A stretch of DNA of 60,000 nucleotides from Zygnema cylindricum (Eukaryota; Streptophyta; Zygnematophyceae; Zygnematales; Zygnemataceae): the NCBI GenBank assembly GCA_037447655.1, contig JBBHKE010001133.1, positions 83,499 through 143,498 on the forward strand, in the 5' to 3' direction. The notes under the pieces were generated by a model. That model searched no databases, was not told where the DNA came from, and saw nothing but the letters and a program-made list of their open reading frames with translations. Made by a program: the position numbers and the translations under genes. The stretch's first letter is position 1. Each line of letters starts with the position of its first letter. Shown piece by piece: positions 23,422 to 35,954 of the stretch.

Positions 23422-25033
23422 TGTTCCACATTTTTTTCTTTATTATTCCATTTTACCAGAATTTTGAGGCCCCACATGAATCCACACAATCCACAAGGCC
23501 TGCTTAGGGGGATCTTTGTTTCTCCACAAGCAATTATTAGGGGAAATATTCCGAGAAATCTGGGTTTGAAATATCTAGAACTGAAAAAGATCAATGTATC
23601 GAGACATGGTTAACGGATTAATTTCCATTATATGAATAATAAATGAAAATGTGCTTGTATTTGCATTATTTTTGTTGTTCTATCAAGTTATATACATAAC
23701 TTGACGTGCTCCACACCTTTTATTATGCATCTATTTAAAAAAATCTTAGGTTACCTATAATGCATCCATCCAAATGTGAGGGTCTCACTGAGAATATTCT
23801 ATTCAGGTGGCTGAGAGATAAAAAAGGTAGCGTATCAATCTTTTATAAGCTCTATATCGTACAAAATTCCAGTTCAGCTAGTTCGATAGAATGGCATGCA
23901 GATCACTCTCAGACTCAGAATACTCTCAAGATTCATAGAAGAAGCATTACTTTATTTGATCAGAACTCTTTGTACATTCTTTATTAGGATTCATATCATA
24001 GACAATAGAAGGAGAATGCAGCTTTATTAAAAGATAGTCCGTAGGAACAATTTGTATTCCAATCGGGGCTCACTTCGGCTTACGCCTTGTGGCCCCTTGA
24101 CTATAACTACATTTCTCAAGCTGCCTAAACCTGTCCAATCTATTGATTTGTTTCCATGCCTCTCCCATTGCTATCTACTTAGTGGTTCCTACAGGCTAAG
24201 TTTCGCTGTGCATAGAATTCATGTGTTTATAAGTTGGGTGCGCACTGGCTTATATGACCCTGTAAAACTATCAATTCACACACCTATATAAGCAGAAAAA
24301 TAAAAACAGATCATAATGTTACAATTACATGGTATTACAATTGACTTGCGCTGTCTGTGTAATTTTAAAATTGAAATAAAGGGGACATCAATTTGGAATT
24401 AATGTTATGGCAATCTGACAGTTTAAGGATCTCAGAACAATGGAACACATGATACTGGCAACGACAACGAAAACGTTGCTGGGGTAAATTTTACATACGG
24501 AATGAATGAAAAGGTCGACATCTCAATCTTAAAAACTGGATTGATAAAACAAACACACCGTTGCTACTTTTATTAGTGCATTAGTTGTTGAACTGGTAAG
24601 AGGTTGTTGTTCCATATCGGGCTGTAATGTGGTCCACTCACACTCAAACAAGTCAACAAAAATGAGTACGGACCCGCCAAAACCTGATTGAAGGGGAGTT
24701 GATAAAAATTGACTATAGAGGTAGTTAAAAAAATTGGTGGAGAACTTCCCAAACCCTTGGATTCATTTTTTTGTTACGTAACTGCGGAGAAAATCGTCGA
24801 AAGACTTTAATAAAGGTTTAACAATCTTTGCAGAAAATGGGACAAACTGATCCGACGGGTCCACGCGAGATTGTTATCTTCCTCTAGTAGTGGGTGCATC
24901 ACAAGTCGCCACGCTTGTATGCAATGCCACACAAATGAAACGTGTCCCAATGAGATGCTTGAGGACCCCACCACCAAGGGTTCTCCCAACACCAAGGAGG
25001 ATAACCAAATAAACTCGAGTGCTCCAATAACCC
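23422..25033. other. Subtilase 3' flank and intergenic DNA
   Basis: The subtilase 3' UTR should start here; AATAAATGAAAAT near 23637 could serve in polyadenylation. Beyond that no coding region, RNA gene or clear repeat was recognised. Confidence 0.45.
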
Positions 25034-25036
25034 TTA

Positions 25037-25799
25037 GGGTATGTCCCTTTATACTTGTAACTTAGCGAATTAGCTTTGTAATTTAGCACAGATCCTCTGA
25101 ACACAAATTTCAGGTGTCCCTATGTGTAACAACGAAATTGTTACTTACAAGTGTGACGATTTTATACGTGGACAATGCCCGTGATGGCTGTCAACGTCTA
25201 CAATCTGATGACGCAAGATATTTTTTTTTGTAACTGCTTGTGACGTGGCATGCCTTACCTTGACATTGTAGACGTACCCACTTCCAGCCTGTGCCGTTTC
25301 ATGGTTGAAGAAGCTGCACTTTGCCTTTGCGTTTCTTGTTCGGTCAATGTGAAATGGCATTTGAATCTTCCGACCCCTCCAAAAAAAATTGTATTGGACG
25401 AAAACGGACAAAACAAAACAAATTGTTTACTTTTACTCGTCGTTTTGAACGCAAACAGACAAAAGATGGCGAACCGTGTACTTTTCCTCGTCGCTTGAAA
25501 TCGTTTGAGAATTTTGAAAATTGTGACACTTGCGAATATGTGTTCTTATTTGTTTCGTGGTGATACTTTGATTTAAAACACATCGCCAATGTGTTTTGAA
25601 GATGACGTTTCTTAACGTGGTCATGGGTCCAAAAATACAAGAGGACAACGTGTTGCACATTCTAAGTTGGGCGACGATGCCAAATATACTTCTACTTTTT
25701 TCGATTTCTTTTTACGGTTGTTTTTTACGCGGTACGGTGCTAAGTTTTACAAGAAAACAATAGAAAAAAACCCTTACTTTGGCGTACAGAGGCATACCC
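25037..25799 (-). mobile_element. TTA-flanked inverted-repeat element T1b (Harbinger/Tourist type)
   Basis: A 763-base noncoding element with ends GGGTATGTCCC and GGCATACCC, flanked by TTA at 25034-25036 and 25800-25802. Read on the minus strand it follows element T1a block by block (AAGGGTTTTTTTC, AAAACTTAGC.CCGTAC, the GCGATGTGTTTTA block, TTTTGTC.GTTTGCGTT, GGATC.G.GCTAAA). The two copies are clearly related but strongly diverged. No transposase is encoded. Confidence 0.75.
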
Positions 25800-25802
25800 T
25801 TA

Positions 25803-26630
25803 GAATGCGGGAGGTGTATAATGCCAAAAGAAAATAATGCTTATGTGTTCTCACATGTTCAAACGTCAATTAATTTACCTATAATTGTGGAATGAGTTGA
25901 CGCCCGTTTATCATATTTATGAATGAACAGTGCAGTATGGTTTTTAGTTGTTCTTTGGTGTGAATTTGTGCCCTTGTTAGGGTTTAGGTCTACTTAGTTT
26001 CATTTGTACTGGAAGTGCCTATAACACTTTTGTGTTTTGTTTGTTGGCGTCTTGTGATAGGCGCGCTATTTTAGCCTATTGAAAATATAGTTTTTTAAGT
26101 AGCGTCTAGAGTGTTTTACAAGGGCGTAAAAAGAGAGCCAAGGCTTAGTATTGGTTGTCAAAAAGCTTTGTATAATATATTGTTAAGTGAGATTATTATA
26201 AAAAATGATTGTGTCACTATTTATTTTGAGGACGTGTATAACATTGCTTTTGTCAAAAATCTTGTTTTTGACAAGATAATAAAAAGTATTTAGAAACAAG
26301 GTTGTTTTATATAAGAATTCGTGTATGCTAAAGAAAAATAATTTGTGTCAAGGAAGCATTTAATATGTTAACTAAACTTAAAATCAATAATGTATTTGTG
26401 TGAGGAAGACCTATGCTAGGGTTGTCTTAGTCTTGTATTGGTTTTCCCATTGAGAGGAGGGATATTAGAGGTACGCATTGAAACGAATGCATGCGCACAC
26501 TGATTTCATGTACAACGTATTTTAGTTTAAGTCCTAAATGGAATATACGTGTCTTGTGAAAGGTTGTTTCCCACATCTGCACGGTTGCAAGCGACAGTCC
26601 TTTTGAGAGATGTAAATAAAACTGAGTGGG
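25803..26630. other. Intergenic, no gene recognised
   Basis: AT-rich. A 60-codon open frame at 26111-26293 shows no family resemblance and no supporting context. Confidence 0.4.
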
Positions 26631-26632
26631 AG

Positions 26633-26722
26633 TAGAAGGGGGAGGGAGAGGGGAGGGGAAGGGTGAGAGCAAGGGCGAAGGTGGGGGGGAGGGGAAGAGG
26701 GAGAGGGAGAGGGATAGGGAGA
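26633..26722 (+). repeat. GGGAGAG-rich purine tract
   Basis: About 90 bases of G and A with repeated GGGAG units, the complement of the CTCCCT repeats seen elsewhere in the window. Several G-runs could form a quadruplex on the plus strand. Confidence 0.8.
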
Positions 26723-26753
26723 ACATGGGACACCCCTTAAACACACAGAAACA

Positions 26754-26830
26754 CCTAAAATCCGGGTCCGCCGGATCCGTGCTAAAAAACGAAGAAAGTT
26801 CACTAAGTTACAAGTACATGTGGCTGAACC
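26754..26830 (+). mobile_element. T1-type element fragment (right end)
   Basis: About 77 bases match the right-hand end of T1a in the same orientation: CCGGGTCCGCCGGATCCG, GCTAAA, AAGTTCACTAAGT and ACAAGTACATG. The terminal GGGACATACCC has decayed. The rest of the element is not recognisable. Confidence 0.65.
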
Positions 26831-27026
26831 ACAAATGTTTTTCTACAGCAAAAGATTTTCTCGTCGAGGACTAAATTTTTTGAGAAAACGACAGAAAAAA
26901 GTTGATACTTTAGTACATGAAGACACCCGCAAAGGTCACTTGTTTTGTCGGTTTGTCCTTAGAATTCACTTTAATTACTGGGCACATTACTCGTTTTCCA
27001 AGATGGTCGGTGGACGCTGCGTGGAC

Positions 27027-27175
27027 TGAGGGTACTTTCGCATGTAACCGAAACTTAGTCTTGTTACTTTGTTTTTTAGCGAAACTTTTCCGTACAGCTT
27101 TCAGAGCATTCAAATGTAAACCCAAAAAACTTGTTACTTTACAAAGGTGACTCATGTAGACGTGTACGAAACAAT
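27027..27175 (-). mobile_element. T2-type inverted-repeat element end
   Basis: The inverse of 53960-54070: GAGGGTACTTTCGCATGTAACC, then ACTTAGTCTTGTTACTTTG, then the CCGTACAGCTTTCAGAGCATTC and GTCTAC blocks occur here in reverse order. It is the terminal part of a second copy of the 52-54 kb family. The other terminus was not found; microsatellites follow. Confidence 0.65.
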
Positions 27176-27462
27176 GTGACAGGTGATGTGTTACACAAAA
27201 TCATGCGAAAATTCAGTTCGGCTGCAAATTGAGACGTCTAACCGCACGCTGTACAATGTTTGTGACTTCGCGACATTGTCGGCGATGGAGGCTTCCAAGA
27301 CTCGCCAGACTTGATCACCATTCCACGTAACCCCTCTTCTTTCCGCGGTCGGTTCTTTGTACTTTCACCACCCTTCTTCGCCATTCTTGCAAAACATTCT
27401 TGCATATTATATATTCAAAGTCACCACCGCATTTATATGAAACGCACGGTGTAATTGACAGT

Positions 27463-27463
27463 G

Positions 27464-27528
<65 letters not shown>
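27463..27528. repeat. (TA)n microsatellite
   Basis: Uninterrupted TA repeat of about 33 units. A shorter TA run follows at 27600-27615. The Ile/Tyr-rich open frames here are artefacts. Confidence 0.95.
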
Positions 27529-27617
27529 TTTATGCACAATACGTATAAGTACATACATATACATGTATATATGCCTATAGATATGTATCTCAGATGACTT
27601 ATATATATATATATAGA

Positions 27618-27661
27618 TGCAGACAGGCAGGCAGGCAGGCCAGCAGGCAGGCAGGCAGGCG
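27618..27661 (+). repeat. (CAGG)n microsatellite
   Basis: About ten imperfect CAGG units, one of them CCAG, directly beside TA repeats. Confidence 0.9.
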
Positions 27662-28159
27662 GTTGGCAAACATATTATATATATCATACTATTGTGTATA
27701 TCATGAATATATATATTATTTATATACATATGTATATATATATATACAACTCTACATGTATAATTACATCTCTCTCTATATATAGACATGTACACACACA
27801 CATTGATATGCAAAAATACACATGTTATATAAACAAGTTTTAAAATCAGAAACACCAAAAAACTACTACAAAACATATAAAGAAGGTACAACAATGAAGA
27901 ATATGACATTTGCTATTCATTATGAAGAAACCATAAAATACATTACGCTGTTGCACAAAAATAAGGTTTTTTTTTTCGTCTTCCCGATTGTCGAAAGGTG
28001 CCCAATGTTTTTGATAGGATCTTAACCAATAGAAGTGCAAAACAACTGCGGCAGCATAAAAAAATATTTTTAGACGAGAGAGGACAGTCCATAAAAGCCA
28101 ATATATTTCATGAACATTTTTCCCATAAGCAGTGTATCTTTTTTCCCTCCCACTATACA

Positions 28160-28485
28160 TCAGGCCTCACGTCACTACTTTAAACTAAAAACCAAGACTA
28201 AATTATAGTGCGCACGAAATAAAACCAAACAAACAAATCAACACAAAACTATGTAGTACTAATGTATTACCGAAAAGTACACACAAAACCAAATAGCGAC
28301 AAAACCCAACACACCAAACAATATCTATACCTGGTCGTCGCGAAACGGAATCTACGCGAGACCAAGAATTTGAGAAATACTATGTGACATAATAAGACAG
28401 AATCAAGACCACACGTGTGACGAAAAGATACGCTACCTAGTCGCGCGACAGACTGCGACGACCGATTATATTTTTGTTTCTAACA
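28160..28485 (-). repeat. 3' LTR of copia element C (outer end approximate)
   Basis: On the minus strand a purine tract (GAGAGGGGGA) is followed by TGTTAGAAAC at 28485, an internal-to-LTR junction. The sequence is rich in CGCGA and CGAC words. The outer end was not determined, and no second LTR is in the window. Confidence 0.6.
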
Positions 28486-28494
28486 ATCCCCCTC

Positions 28495-30070
28495 TCAAAA
28501 CTGTAATCATTATACCAAACCTAATTTAGGTCTTCCTCTCAAAAGTACTTTATGAGCCGCAGCTTTCGTCAGCATATCCGTGGCTTCACCCAACGTCGAA
28601 ACGTACAAAAAAAGCCGCAGCTTTCGTCAGCATATCCGTGGCTTCACCCAACGTCGAAACGTACAAAAATTCAATTTCCTTCTCAGCGACCAAATCGCGT
28701 ACGAAGTGCCACTGAATTCTAATATGCCTTGTCTTTTTGTGAAATATAGGATTCTTGACCAACTCCATCGAGCTGATACTCTCATAATAGATTTTCATGC
28801 AGCCAATAGAAATCTTCAATTCTCCAAGTAACTCCTTGATCCAAATTGACGCCTCAGAAGTGTGACATGCGGCCATATACTCTGCTTCGGTTGAATTTAG
28901 TGCGACAGTAGGCTGAAGACGTGAGCTCCAAGATATTGCCGCGCCGCCAAAATCAAATGCATAATCGGACGTTGACTTTCTTGTATCAAAGTCGCCGCCC
29001 CAGTCCGCATCACAATATCCCACGCAATCCAAAGACTCCTGTCCATATTGAAATAATAATCCAATCTCATTGTACCTGCAAGATAACGAAAGATTCTTTT
29101 TACGGCTTCCCAATGAATCTTCTTAGGAGCCTGACAAAATCGGCTCACGACAGAAACTACGACTGAAATATCTGGTCGCGTGGCCACACTTAAATACATC
29201 AAACTTCCAACGGCCTCACGATAGGCCACGTGGACAGTTTCCTCCTCCTCAAATTTGCGATATTGTAGTTTGGAATCTAGTGGTGTCAAGACCGGCTTAG
29301 AATCCAACATAGCAAATTTTGTTAGTACTTCTTTACAATATTGCGCTTGTGATAATTTTATATCCCCATTATTGTTCCTAAAAACTTCCACTCCAATAAT
29401 ATATCGTACTTATCCCAAATTTGTGACTTTAAAATGTAGTCGCAGGTACTCCTTCAATTCCGCGATTCGCGTCAACTTGTCGCATATCATCTAAAAATCA
29501 TCCACATACACAGAAAATATGATTTGATCCCCCCCCTCGCCTTTCACGTAAACTCCAGAATCAAAAACTGTTCGTATGAATCCAAATTCGGTAAGGACCT
29601 TGTGTAATCGTAAATACCAAGTCCTTGGTGCTTGCTTTAGTCCGTACAAGGACTTTTTCAGCCGCCATACCTTCCCCTCCTTCGACACGACTCCTTGCGG
29701 AACCTTCATATAAACCTTCTCCTCTAAATCACCATTCAAGAATGCCGTCTCAACGTCCATTTGGTGAATGTGCTTCTCACCGGCAACGGCAATAGCAATA
29801 ATCATTCTCAAAGAATCAAACTTCACTACCGGTGCATATGTCTCCGTATAATCTACTCCTTCCCTTTGTTGAAATCCCTTACAAACTAACCGAGCTTTAT
29901 GTTTTACTATTTCCCCCAATGCACTAGTTTTTGTTTTGAAAATCCACTTCGCATCAATAGCCTTTTTACCCTCCGGTAAACTTACATCATCAAATGTTTG
30001 ATTGTCGATAATAGATTGAAGTTCTCTTTCCCACGCTGGTTTCCAATGCGTCTCCCAATCGCATGATTTT
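28495..30070 (-). pseudogene. Copia C reverse transcriptase and RNase H, 5'-truncated
   Basis: The minus strand from about 30070 encodes the RT N-terminus (WKPAWERELQSIIDNQTF; AKWIFKTKT), HQMDVETAFLNGDLEEK, KSLYGLKQAPRTWY and SVYVDDF without interruption for about 190 codons. After a frame change come AVGSLMYLSVATRPDIS, GYCDADWGGDFDTRKSTSDY, NSTEAEYMAAC and IQWHFVRDLVAEKEIEF. Motif spelling differs from A, B and E, so C is another copia lineage. Integrase and gag are absent: the element stops where element E begins in the opposite orientation. Confidence 0.88.
28556..28671 (-). repeat. 58-base tandem duplication in copia C RNase H end
   Basis: Two nearly identical copies (starting at 28556 and 28614) of the segment encoding the RNase H tail. 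The duplication would extend and shift the C-terminus. It is recent, since the copies are almost perfect. Confidence 0.9.
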
Positions 30071-30074
30071 GGTG

Positions 30075-31100
30075 AGGATGGGATAGTGTATATAGCGGTG
30101 TATGATGATGATCTACTATTAGTTAGCAAATCAATGCCTAAAACTAACAAAAACAAAACAATTGCGAAATATATTTTGGGTATTCAGGTAGAAAACAAAT
30201 AGAAATTAGAGATTATAAAAATTGACTCAAAAAGAGGCTATTAGAAACTTTCTAGGTGAGTATGGAATGCGGGGGGCAAAAAGGTGCGTAAATCCACTAG
30301 AGTTTTTGGCAAAAGTTAGAGGGAGATGAGACATAAGCGGGTGATATTGTTAGAGAGTATTTAGAAACAAATGAGAATGATCCTATGACACTAATACCTT
30401 ATACACAAATAGTTGGAAGATTAACATATTTCATGAACTCTACCCGTCTTGATATTGATGTAGCACTTGGGATACCGAGCAGAAGACTAAAGAATCCGAG
30501 AAAATCTGACCGTGATGCAGCAAGGAAAGTGTTAAGATAGTTGGTTGGAACCAAAGACCTCAAACTCACACTAAGGGGAGGAGAAGTGAAGCTGCAAACA
30601 TGGAGTGATGCAAGCCATGGCGATATGCCAAACCGGAAATCCACCACGCGTTTTGTTCTACAAATTGGGAACGAGACTTCTTTCAGGAGCAGCAAACTTC
30701 AAAAGGTCACGGCACAATCAACAATGGAGTCAACATACATGGCAGCAAGCTCGGCCCTCAAAGAACTCTTATGGGTAAAATCCATGTTGCAAGAATTAGG
30801 ATACATGCAGGTTAGGCCACAGGTGATCTAGGGTGAAAACAAGGCTGCCATTTTCATCGCCTCTAACCCAAGTCACCACTTCAAGAGTAAGCAGATGGAT
30901 GTAAGATTACACTTTGTAAGAGAAAAAGTGTTTTACATGGTGATTGAATTATGTTTTTTGCTAAATGGAAAAATGAATGTTGATTTGCTCACTAAAGCTC
31001 TCCTTGCTCCTAAGGTGAAGTATTGTAGAGATGCAGTGGGGCTAGGTGACTAGCTGAGTTGTTGTGTTTGTATGCTACTATGCTGCGATAGTTTGACTTT
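30075..31100 (+). pseudogene. Copia E reverse transcriptase end and RNase H, 5'-truncated
   Basis: Begins abruptly in the RT catalytic box (VYIAVYDDDLLLVSKSM, with V-to-D in the second position of YVDD), then IAKYILGIQVEN. After frame breaks it continues with LRGGEVKLQTWSDASHGDMP, STMESTYMAASSALKELLWVKSMLQELGYMQ and KQMDVRLHFVREKV, ending near 31050. It closely resembles element A. Gag, protease, integrase and most of RT are missing. Confidence 0.85.
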
Positions 31101-31162
31101 GCAGATGGGCTACTTTGACATCGCAGCTGCGCTATTACATTGAGTCTAAAGCTTTAGGGGAG

Positions 31163-31780
31163 TGTTGATTTTGGAAAGGATTAAGTCTTAGTATACTAGA
31201 TGTGTGAGGTAAGGTTTTAGGACTTATAATACATTATGTTTAGAGTCTTATAAAACTTACCTCAAATAGTGTGACAGCAAAAAGATTGTAAAGTGTAGCG
31301 TAATTCCACAAGGACACGCGTCGTCACTTGAGGACAATATAATTATTTCGGAATGGCGCCGACACCCACATACGCGTGTCACACATTGAAAAAGACAACG
31401 CAAGTGCGACGCAATCAGGACAACGCGGCTGTGGTTATTCTAGATATGACACGTTACAGGACAACGCAGCTTCGGCTATTTTTGATATGATTTGGTACGG
31501 GACAACACAACTGCGGTTAATATAAATCATGTCGACGGACGAGATTCATAAGAGGATCACAAGTGACTTACTGGGAAGTGTTTTCGCAACAACTGGATGG
31601 ACGTATCTAGCCAGTAGTAACTAAGCCAGCTGCAAGTATTTGTTCAATCGCTAAGTATAGCTTTCTTAGTAATATTGATTGTAAGGTGGTAGATTAGTTC
31701 TTTGATCTTAGTGGCAGTTTTGTTTTTGGACGTTTTTCTCAAGAACACTTGTATCGGAGGTACAACATTATATAATTGGA
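31163..31780 (+). repeat. 3' LTR of copia E (end approximate)
   Basis: Follows a polypurine stretch (TTTAGGGGAG) and starts TGTTGATT. It shares ordered blocks with the LTR of A and, in inverse, with 34520-34660. Three 41-base tandem units, each starting GGACAAC, lie at about 31418-31541. Confidence 0.7.
31418..31541 (+). repeat. 41-base tandem repeat in LTR of E
   Basis: Three diverged copies of a 41-base unit beginning GGACAAC.C..CT.CGG. Such subrepeats are usual in LTR promoter regions. Confidence 0.75.
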
Positions 31781-34519
31781 CAACTAAGAGTAGAAACTTA
31801 TTGCGAGTATAAGACTTAGGACTTAGAACATTTTATGTATTCAGACTTCTAGATTGTGTAATTTGCAAACTGTTTTAAGGAAACTTCTGAGTTACATATC
31901 GTGTTGCATGTTGGATCAATTAGGCTGAAAATTTGGGAGTTGTCAGTCTTTGTAATATTCTATATGTGGTTTAGTTTGAAGCAGTTTGGATCCTTTTATC
32001 AGATTTGGTGAGCTGTAGAAAACATGTGTTTGGTAGGATTTTTGGTAAGCTGTTGTAAGTGAATTATGTCTACTTCTACTACTATTGCTACTTCTCGTGC
32101 TTCAATGGTCGTAGAACAACAGACATAACGTTATAGATTATTAAAGTTCGAATATTACATACTAAAATTGCACAAAATCTCTACATCGTGCAAACATTGC
32201 TCATTATCCCGTAACGCTACACCGCCAGTAGCTACACTTCTGCAGTATCGTTATTGAATGTTTAACATTCATATTTTATTAAAATTTAGTAACACAATCA
32301 TATTTTTTTAGTTGCTCAATATGGGCACTAAATAATGTTATTAATACCAATATAATGATTTTAGGTACACCTCTCACTTTTACTAGTGTTAACAACACTA
32401 AGTCACTCGCTACGATTTTGGGCCAAAAAATCACAAAATAGGGTTAACAAAGTCATTTAAGGATGTGGACTACAATCACCCACGTCTCCTTGCACTAAAC
32501 TAGTATTATTAATTATTATTTCTCATAAACGTTAATAAATCTTTAACTCTAACAAAGATGAGCGGTGTAGTGTTGTGTATTTGTTTGCTTTTTCAAAGAA
32601 TCGATATGTTCTTTTTTTGGACCTACCGATGATTTATATATCACTTAGATATATAGGTGAGAAAATCATTGCTATTGAATTACCGCCAAACTTTAGGGGA
32701 GAACATCATTGCCATAACCCTATACTTATTTTGTACTTTTTTTTGTTGTACTTTATTTTTATACAACAGTTTCATATAATGGTAGAGTATTGATTGTGAA
32801 GAAAGATTTAGAAGCCTACGCCACCCATGTGAACACTACATAATACCTTAGAAAACCCTAACCAACCAATAGATAACGATAATTTTTGTTGGACTTGGAG
32901 CAATTTATCGAGCCACCTAGGAGTTCGATTACCGATATTATATATATCCGATTTATCGTTATGCAAAATTTTCACGATAAAAAATATTATATTTTTGGTA
33001 GTTAAACTCTCACTTGAACTAAAGCGATTAACATTAATTGCTAGTGAATGCGCACCAAAGTTTTGATACTGTACACTTTACTGTACGCTTTTTAGCATAG
33101 CTTGCAAGTGACTTTTAGCGTATCGCACTTTGACCATGGAAGGCCAAAAAATCCATTTCCCGTGTTATTTGAAGTGCGTTTATGCGGTGACACCGCGTCA
33201 CTGGTGACCTCATAAAAATTAAAAACATCAAAGACAACCCGAAAAAAAAAATGAGGAAATTTGTTTTTATTTCTAACTTTTTAGCGATTGTTTTACGAGT
33301 GTCAATATTTTCTCTCAGCTTGTCTCACCAATTCGAGAGAAAAAATTCAATTTTCGATGGCTAAAGAGGTTTATTATTATCTTAATGGGCAAATTGTATT
33401 TACACATTTTTTTTTGTTATTTTACAATGACATGTTTATATTAAGTCAAGATCACTTAATTTTCCATGGGGATCGCAATCCGGTTTCACGAGTCGATTTT
33501 TGCGAGTCATCTTAATTTGGAAAAAGAATTTGACTCCCAATGAGGTATGGTAAAGGTTTGTGCCCATGTGTAAAACTATCGTATTTCTTTTTTCGTTTTC
33601 ATCCAAAATTGAGTCAACGAAGAAAAATGTTAACCATGCCGAAAAAAATATTTTTGGCGCCGTACAATGAACGTCATCTTGATACTTCGAGTGTAATCCA
33701 ATTTTTTTTTCTTATGTACTCATTTTGTCGTTTTCCTCTTTTCCACCCACGGGAACTCTATCTATAATCACCTCGCTAGCTAAATTTAGTTAAAGTATGA
33801 CTTGGACGACGAATGAAAAATCTTCTACGCAAGCGCTACACTAGTGAGAAAATTCCATTACTACTGCTGGCCATAGCCAATTTCAGCCATGGATTACTCT
33901 CGAAAGCACCACAAACTACCCCCAAAACAACTATGTTTGAGACAACACCGATTACTCCACAATAAACAGAATCACATCAGACAGCACCAATATGCATTAT
34001 ATCCTAGACAATGTAACCTCCCAAAGTTACAGCCAAATCCACAAAGGCACCCAAAAGATATGAGCTGCAAATTTTCCAAAAACATTTGACAACTTACCAA
34101 ACTAACTAAGTAGACTCCTCACAAAATCTATAGAAACAACAAAACAGACTGAAACTACACAAAAATATATTTTCTAGATCATATAATATATCCACAAAGT
34201 TTCACATCAAAAAAACAACCACAGTGATTACACTAACAGGTCAAGGTTGCAGAAAAACAGTCTGCCGTGTCTTTGATAAACTCAGCTGTGATAATGAAAA
34301 TAATATAAGTCCTAGTTCTCTACTGAATGTACGGAGGTATACTAGCCGTACGTTATCTACCACCTACCTAAATTACTGTGAGTATACACAAATAATTCGA
34401 GGTATGTCAGAATGAACAAATCTACACTAATAAACTAATTAGTAAAAAGATAAACCTTTGTTGTATAGAATGTTTACACCGACACCTCCATAAAATCCGC
34501 ACACTAAGCGGCAACTTGC
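31781..34519. other. AT-rich intergenic DNA
   Basis: No gene, RNA gene or transposon could be recognised on either strand. Open frames are short and without motifs. Confidence 0.5.
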
Positions 34520-34660
34520 TTAGTCATTTGTGATCCTCTTATGAATCTCGTCCGCTGACTTTGATTCATATCAACCGCAGCTGCGTTGTCCCGTTCCGGA
34601 TCATATTCAACATAACCGCAGCTTCGTCGCAACTGCGTTGTCCCATTTAAAGTACAGTTG
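34520..34660 (-). repeat. LTR fragment of the A/E copia family
   Basis: On the minus strand this matches part of the LTR of E: two GGGACAACGCAG units, CTGCGGTTGATAT, GCGGACGAGATTCATAAGAG and GATCACAAATGACT. It is inverted relative to E and has no adjoining coding region. Confidence 0.75.
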
Positions 34661-34959
34661 TCTAAAATAGATGCGCTGTACCGAAAACGTATATTTTAAT
34701 GATTTCGTTCATTTCACATCGGATCGTTTCGCGATCTGCCGTTCATTTCTCAATTCTTGTTCGCGCCACTGAATAAGTCCCTTTCGTCAATTTAGTTTTA
34801 TCCGTGCATTTGCTCTCCCGATCCGTGAATCCATTCAAACCTCCACATTAAATTCAATTCATAATTTACGCACAAAATATCGCAAGCGCACAAAATGTTG
34901 TGTACTCACGAAACTAACTTTTAAAAACAACAACTACAACCAGCTTCAACAACACATTC

Positions 34960-35570
34960 CATACATTGAAATACACACAATTACGGTGGATATTGAACTG
35001 AAAACAATATTACATACTCAATTGGAAATATACTGAAATAACTGATGTACTAGACACTGAACTAAGAACTGAATCAAATACTAAACTAGGTATTAAACTT
35101 AAAGTTGAACTCGTATACTGAACGAAATATTTCACAGAAAACCTAACCAAATATTACACTGGATACTGAATTAAATACTATATTACATACTCAATTGGAA
35201 ATATAGTGAGATGCTGACTGAAGTGGTACCTGAACTAAATATTTAACAAAATACAGAACAGAAATAAATGCAAAACTGAATAATTAACTGAATTTTGCAC
35301 TAAATACTGAACTCAATAATATACACGATACTCAACTATACACGATACTCAACTGGAACAATAATACTAATATCTGAAATTTATACTTTAACTTGATACC
35401 ATGTGAAATTTATACTTTAACTTGATACCATGTGAATACTATCTGGAAACTTAACAAGATACTGAACTGAGTATTGAAGCAATAATCTAGTTGGATATTA
35501 AGCTGAAAACTGAAGTGGTAACTCAACAAATTATTTAATAGAATATCAAACTGAATTAAATTCTTTGCGA
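34960..35570 (+). repeat. Degenerate ACTGAACTAAAT-type array
   Basis: Variants of ATACTGAACT, TACTCAACT and AATACTGAA recur every 10-16 bases for about 600 bases. It contains a perfect 29-base tandem duplication at 35376-35433 and a repeated TACTCAATTGGAAATATA block 170 bases apart. Confidence 0.65.
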
Positions 35571-35614
35571 AGCATCGTTCTGAATTTTGCACTTTCTGTG
35601 TGGAAAAAATCATC

Positions 35615-35880
35615 ACATTCAAATCATAACATTTCGAGTGGATGTTTGTGAGGAGCAATTCGAATGTCACAATATTTAGTGTCGATGTGAAAGAGGGTCA
35701 AATGACATTGTCAAACAATACACACAGTATTTAGTGTACAAGTAATATAAGGGCAAAACCCATTGTATGACAAGGACACAATATTTATTGTGGATGTTTA
35801 CAAAAGGCAAATAACATTGTTTTACAGATGCAAAGTATTTGGAGTGGATGTATGGGTGGGGCCAATAATAGCCTAATAAT
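35615..35880 (+). repeat. Tandem repeat, ~55-base unit, ~5 copies
   Basis: Successive diverged units containing CA.AGTATTTAGTGT..ATGT followed by a GGGCAAA.GACATTGT segment. It borders the Harbinger transposase region. Confidence 0.65.
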
Positions 35881-35954
35881 AGTAATTACTATGAGATAAT
35901 TTAGACTTCAGATGAGCTTCAAACAATAGTAAATGTCTGTGATGTTTATTTTTT

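Noticed and set aside
27433-27909. 158-codon Tyr/Ile-rich open frame
   Set aside because: Runs through TA and CAGG microsatellites.
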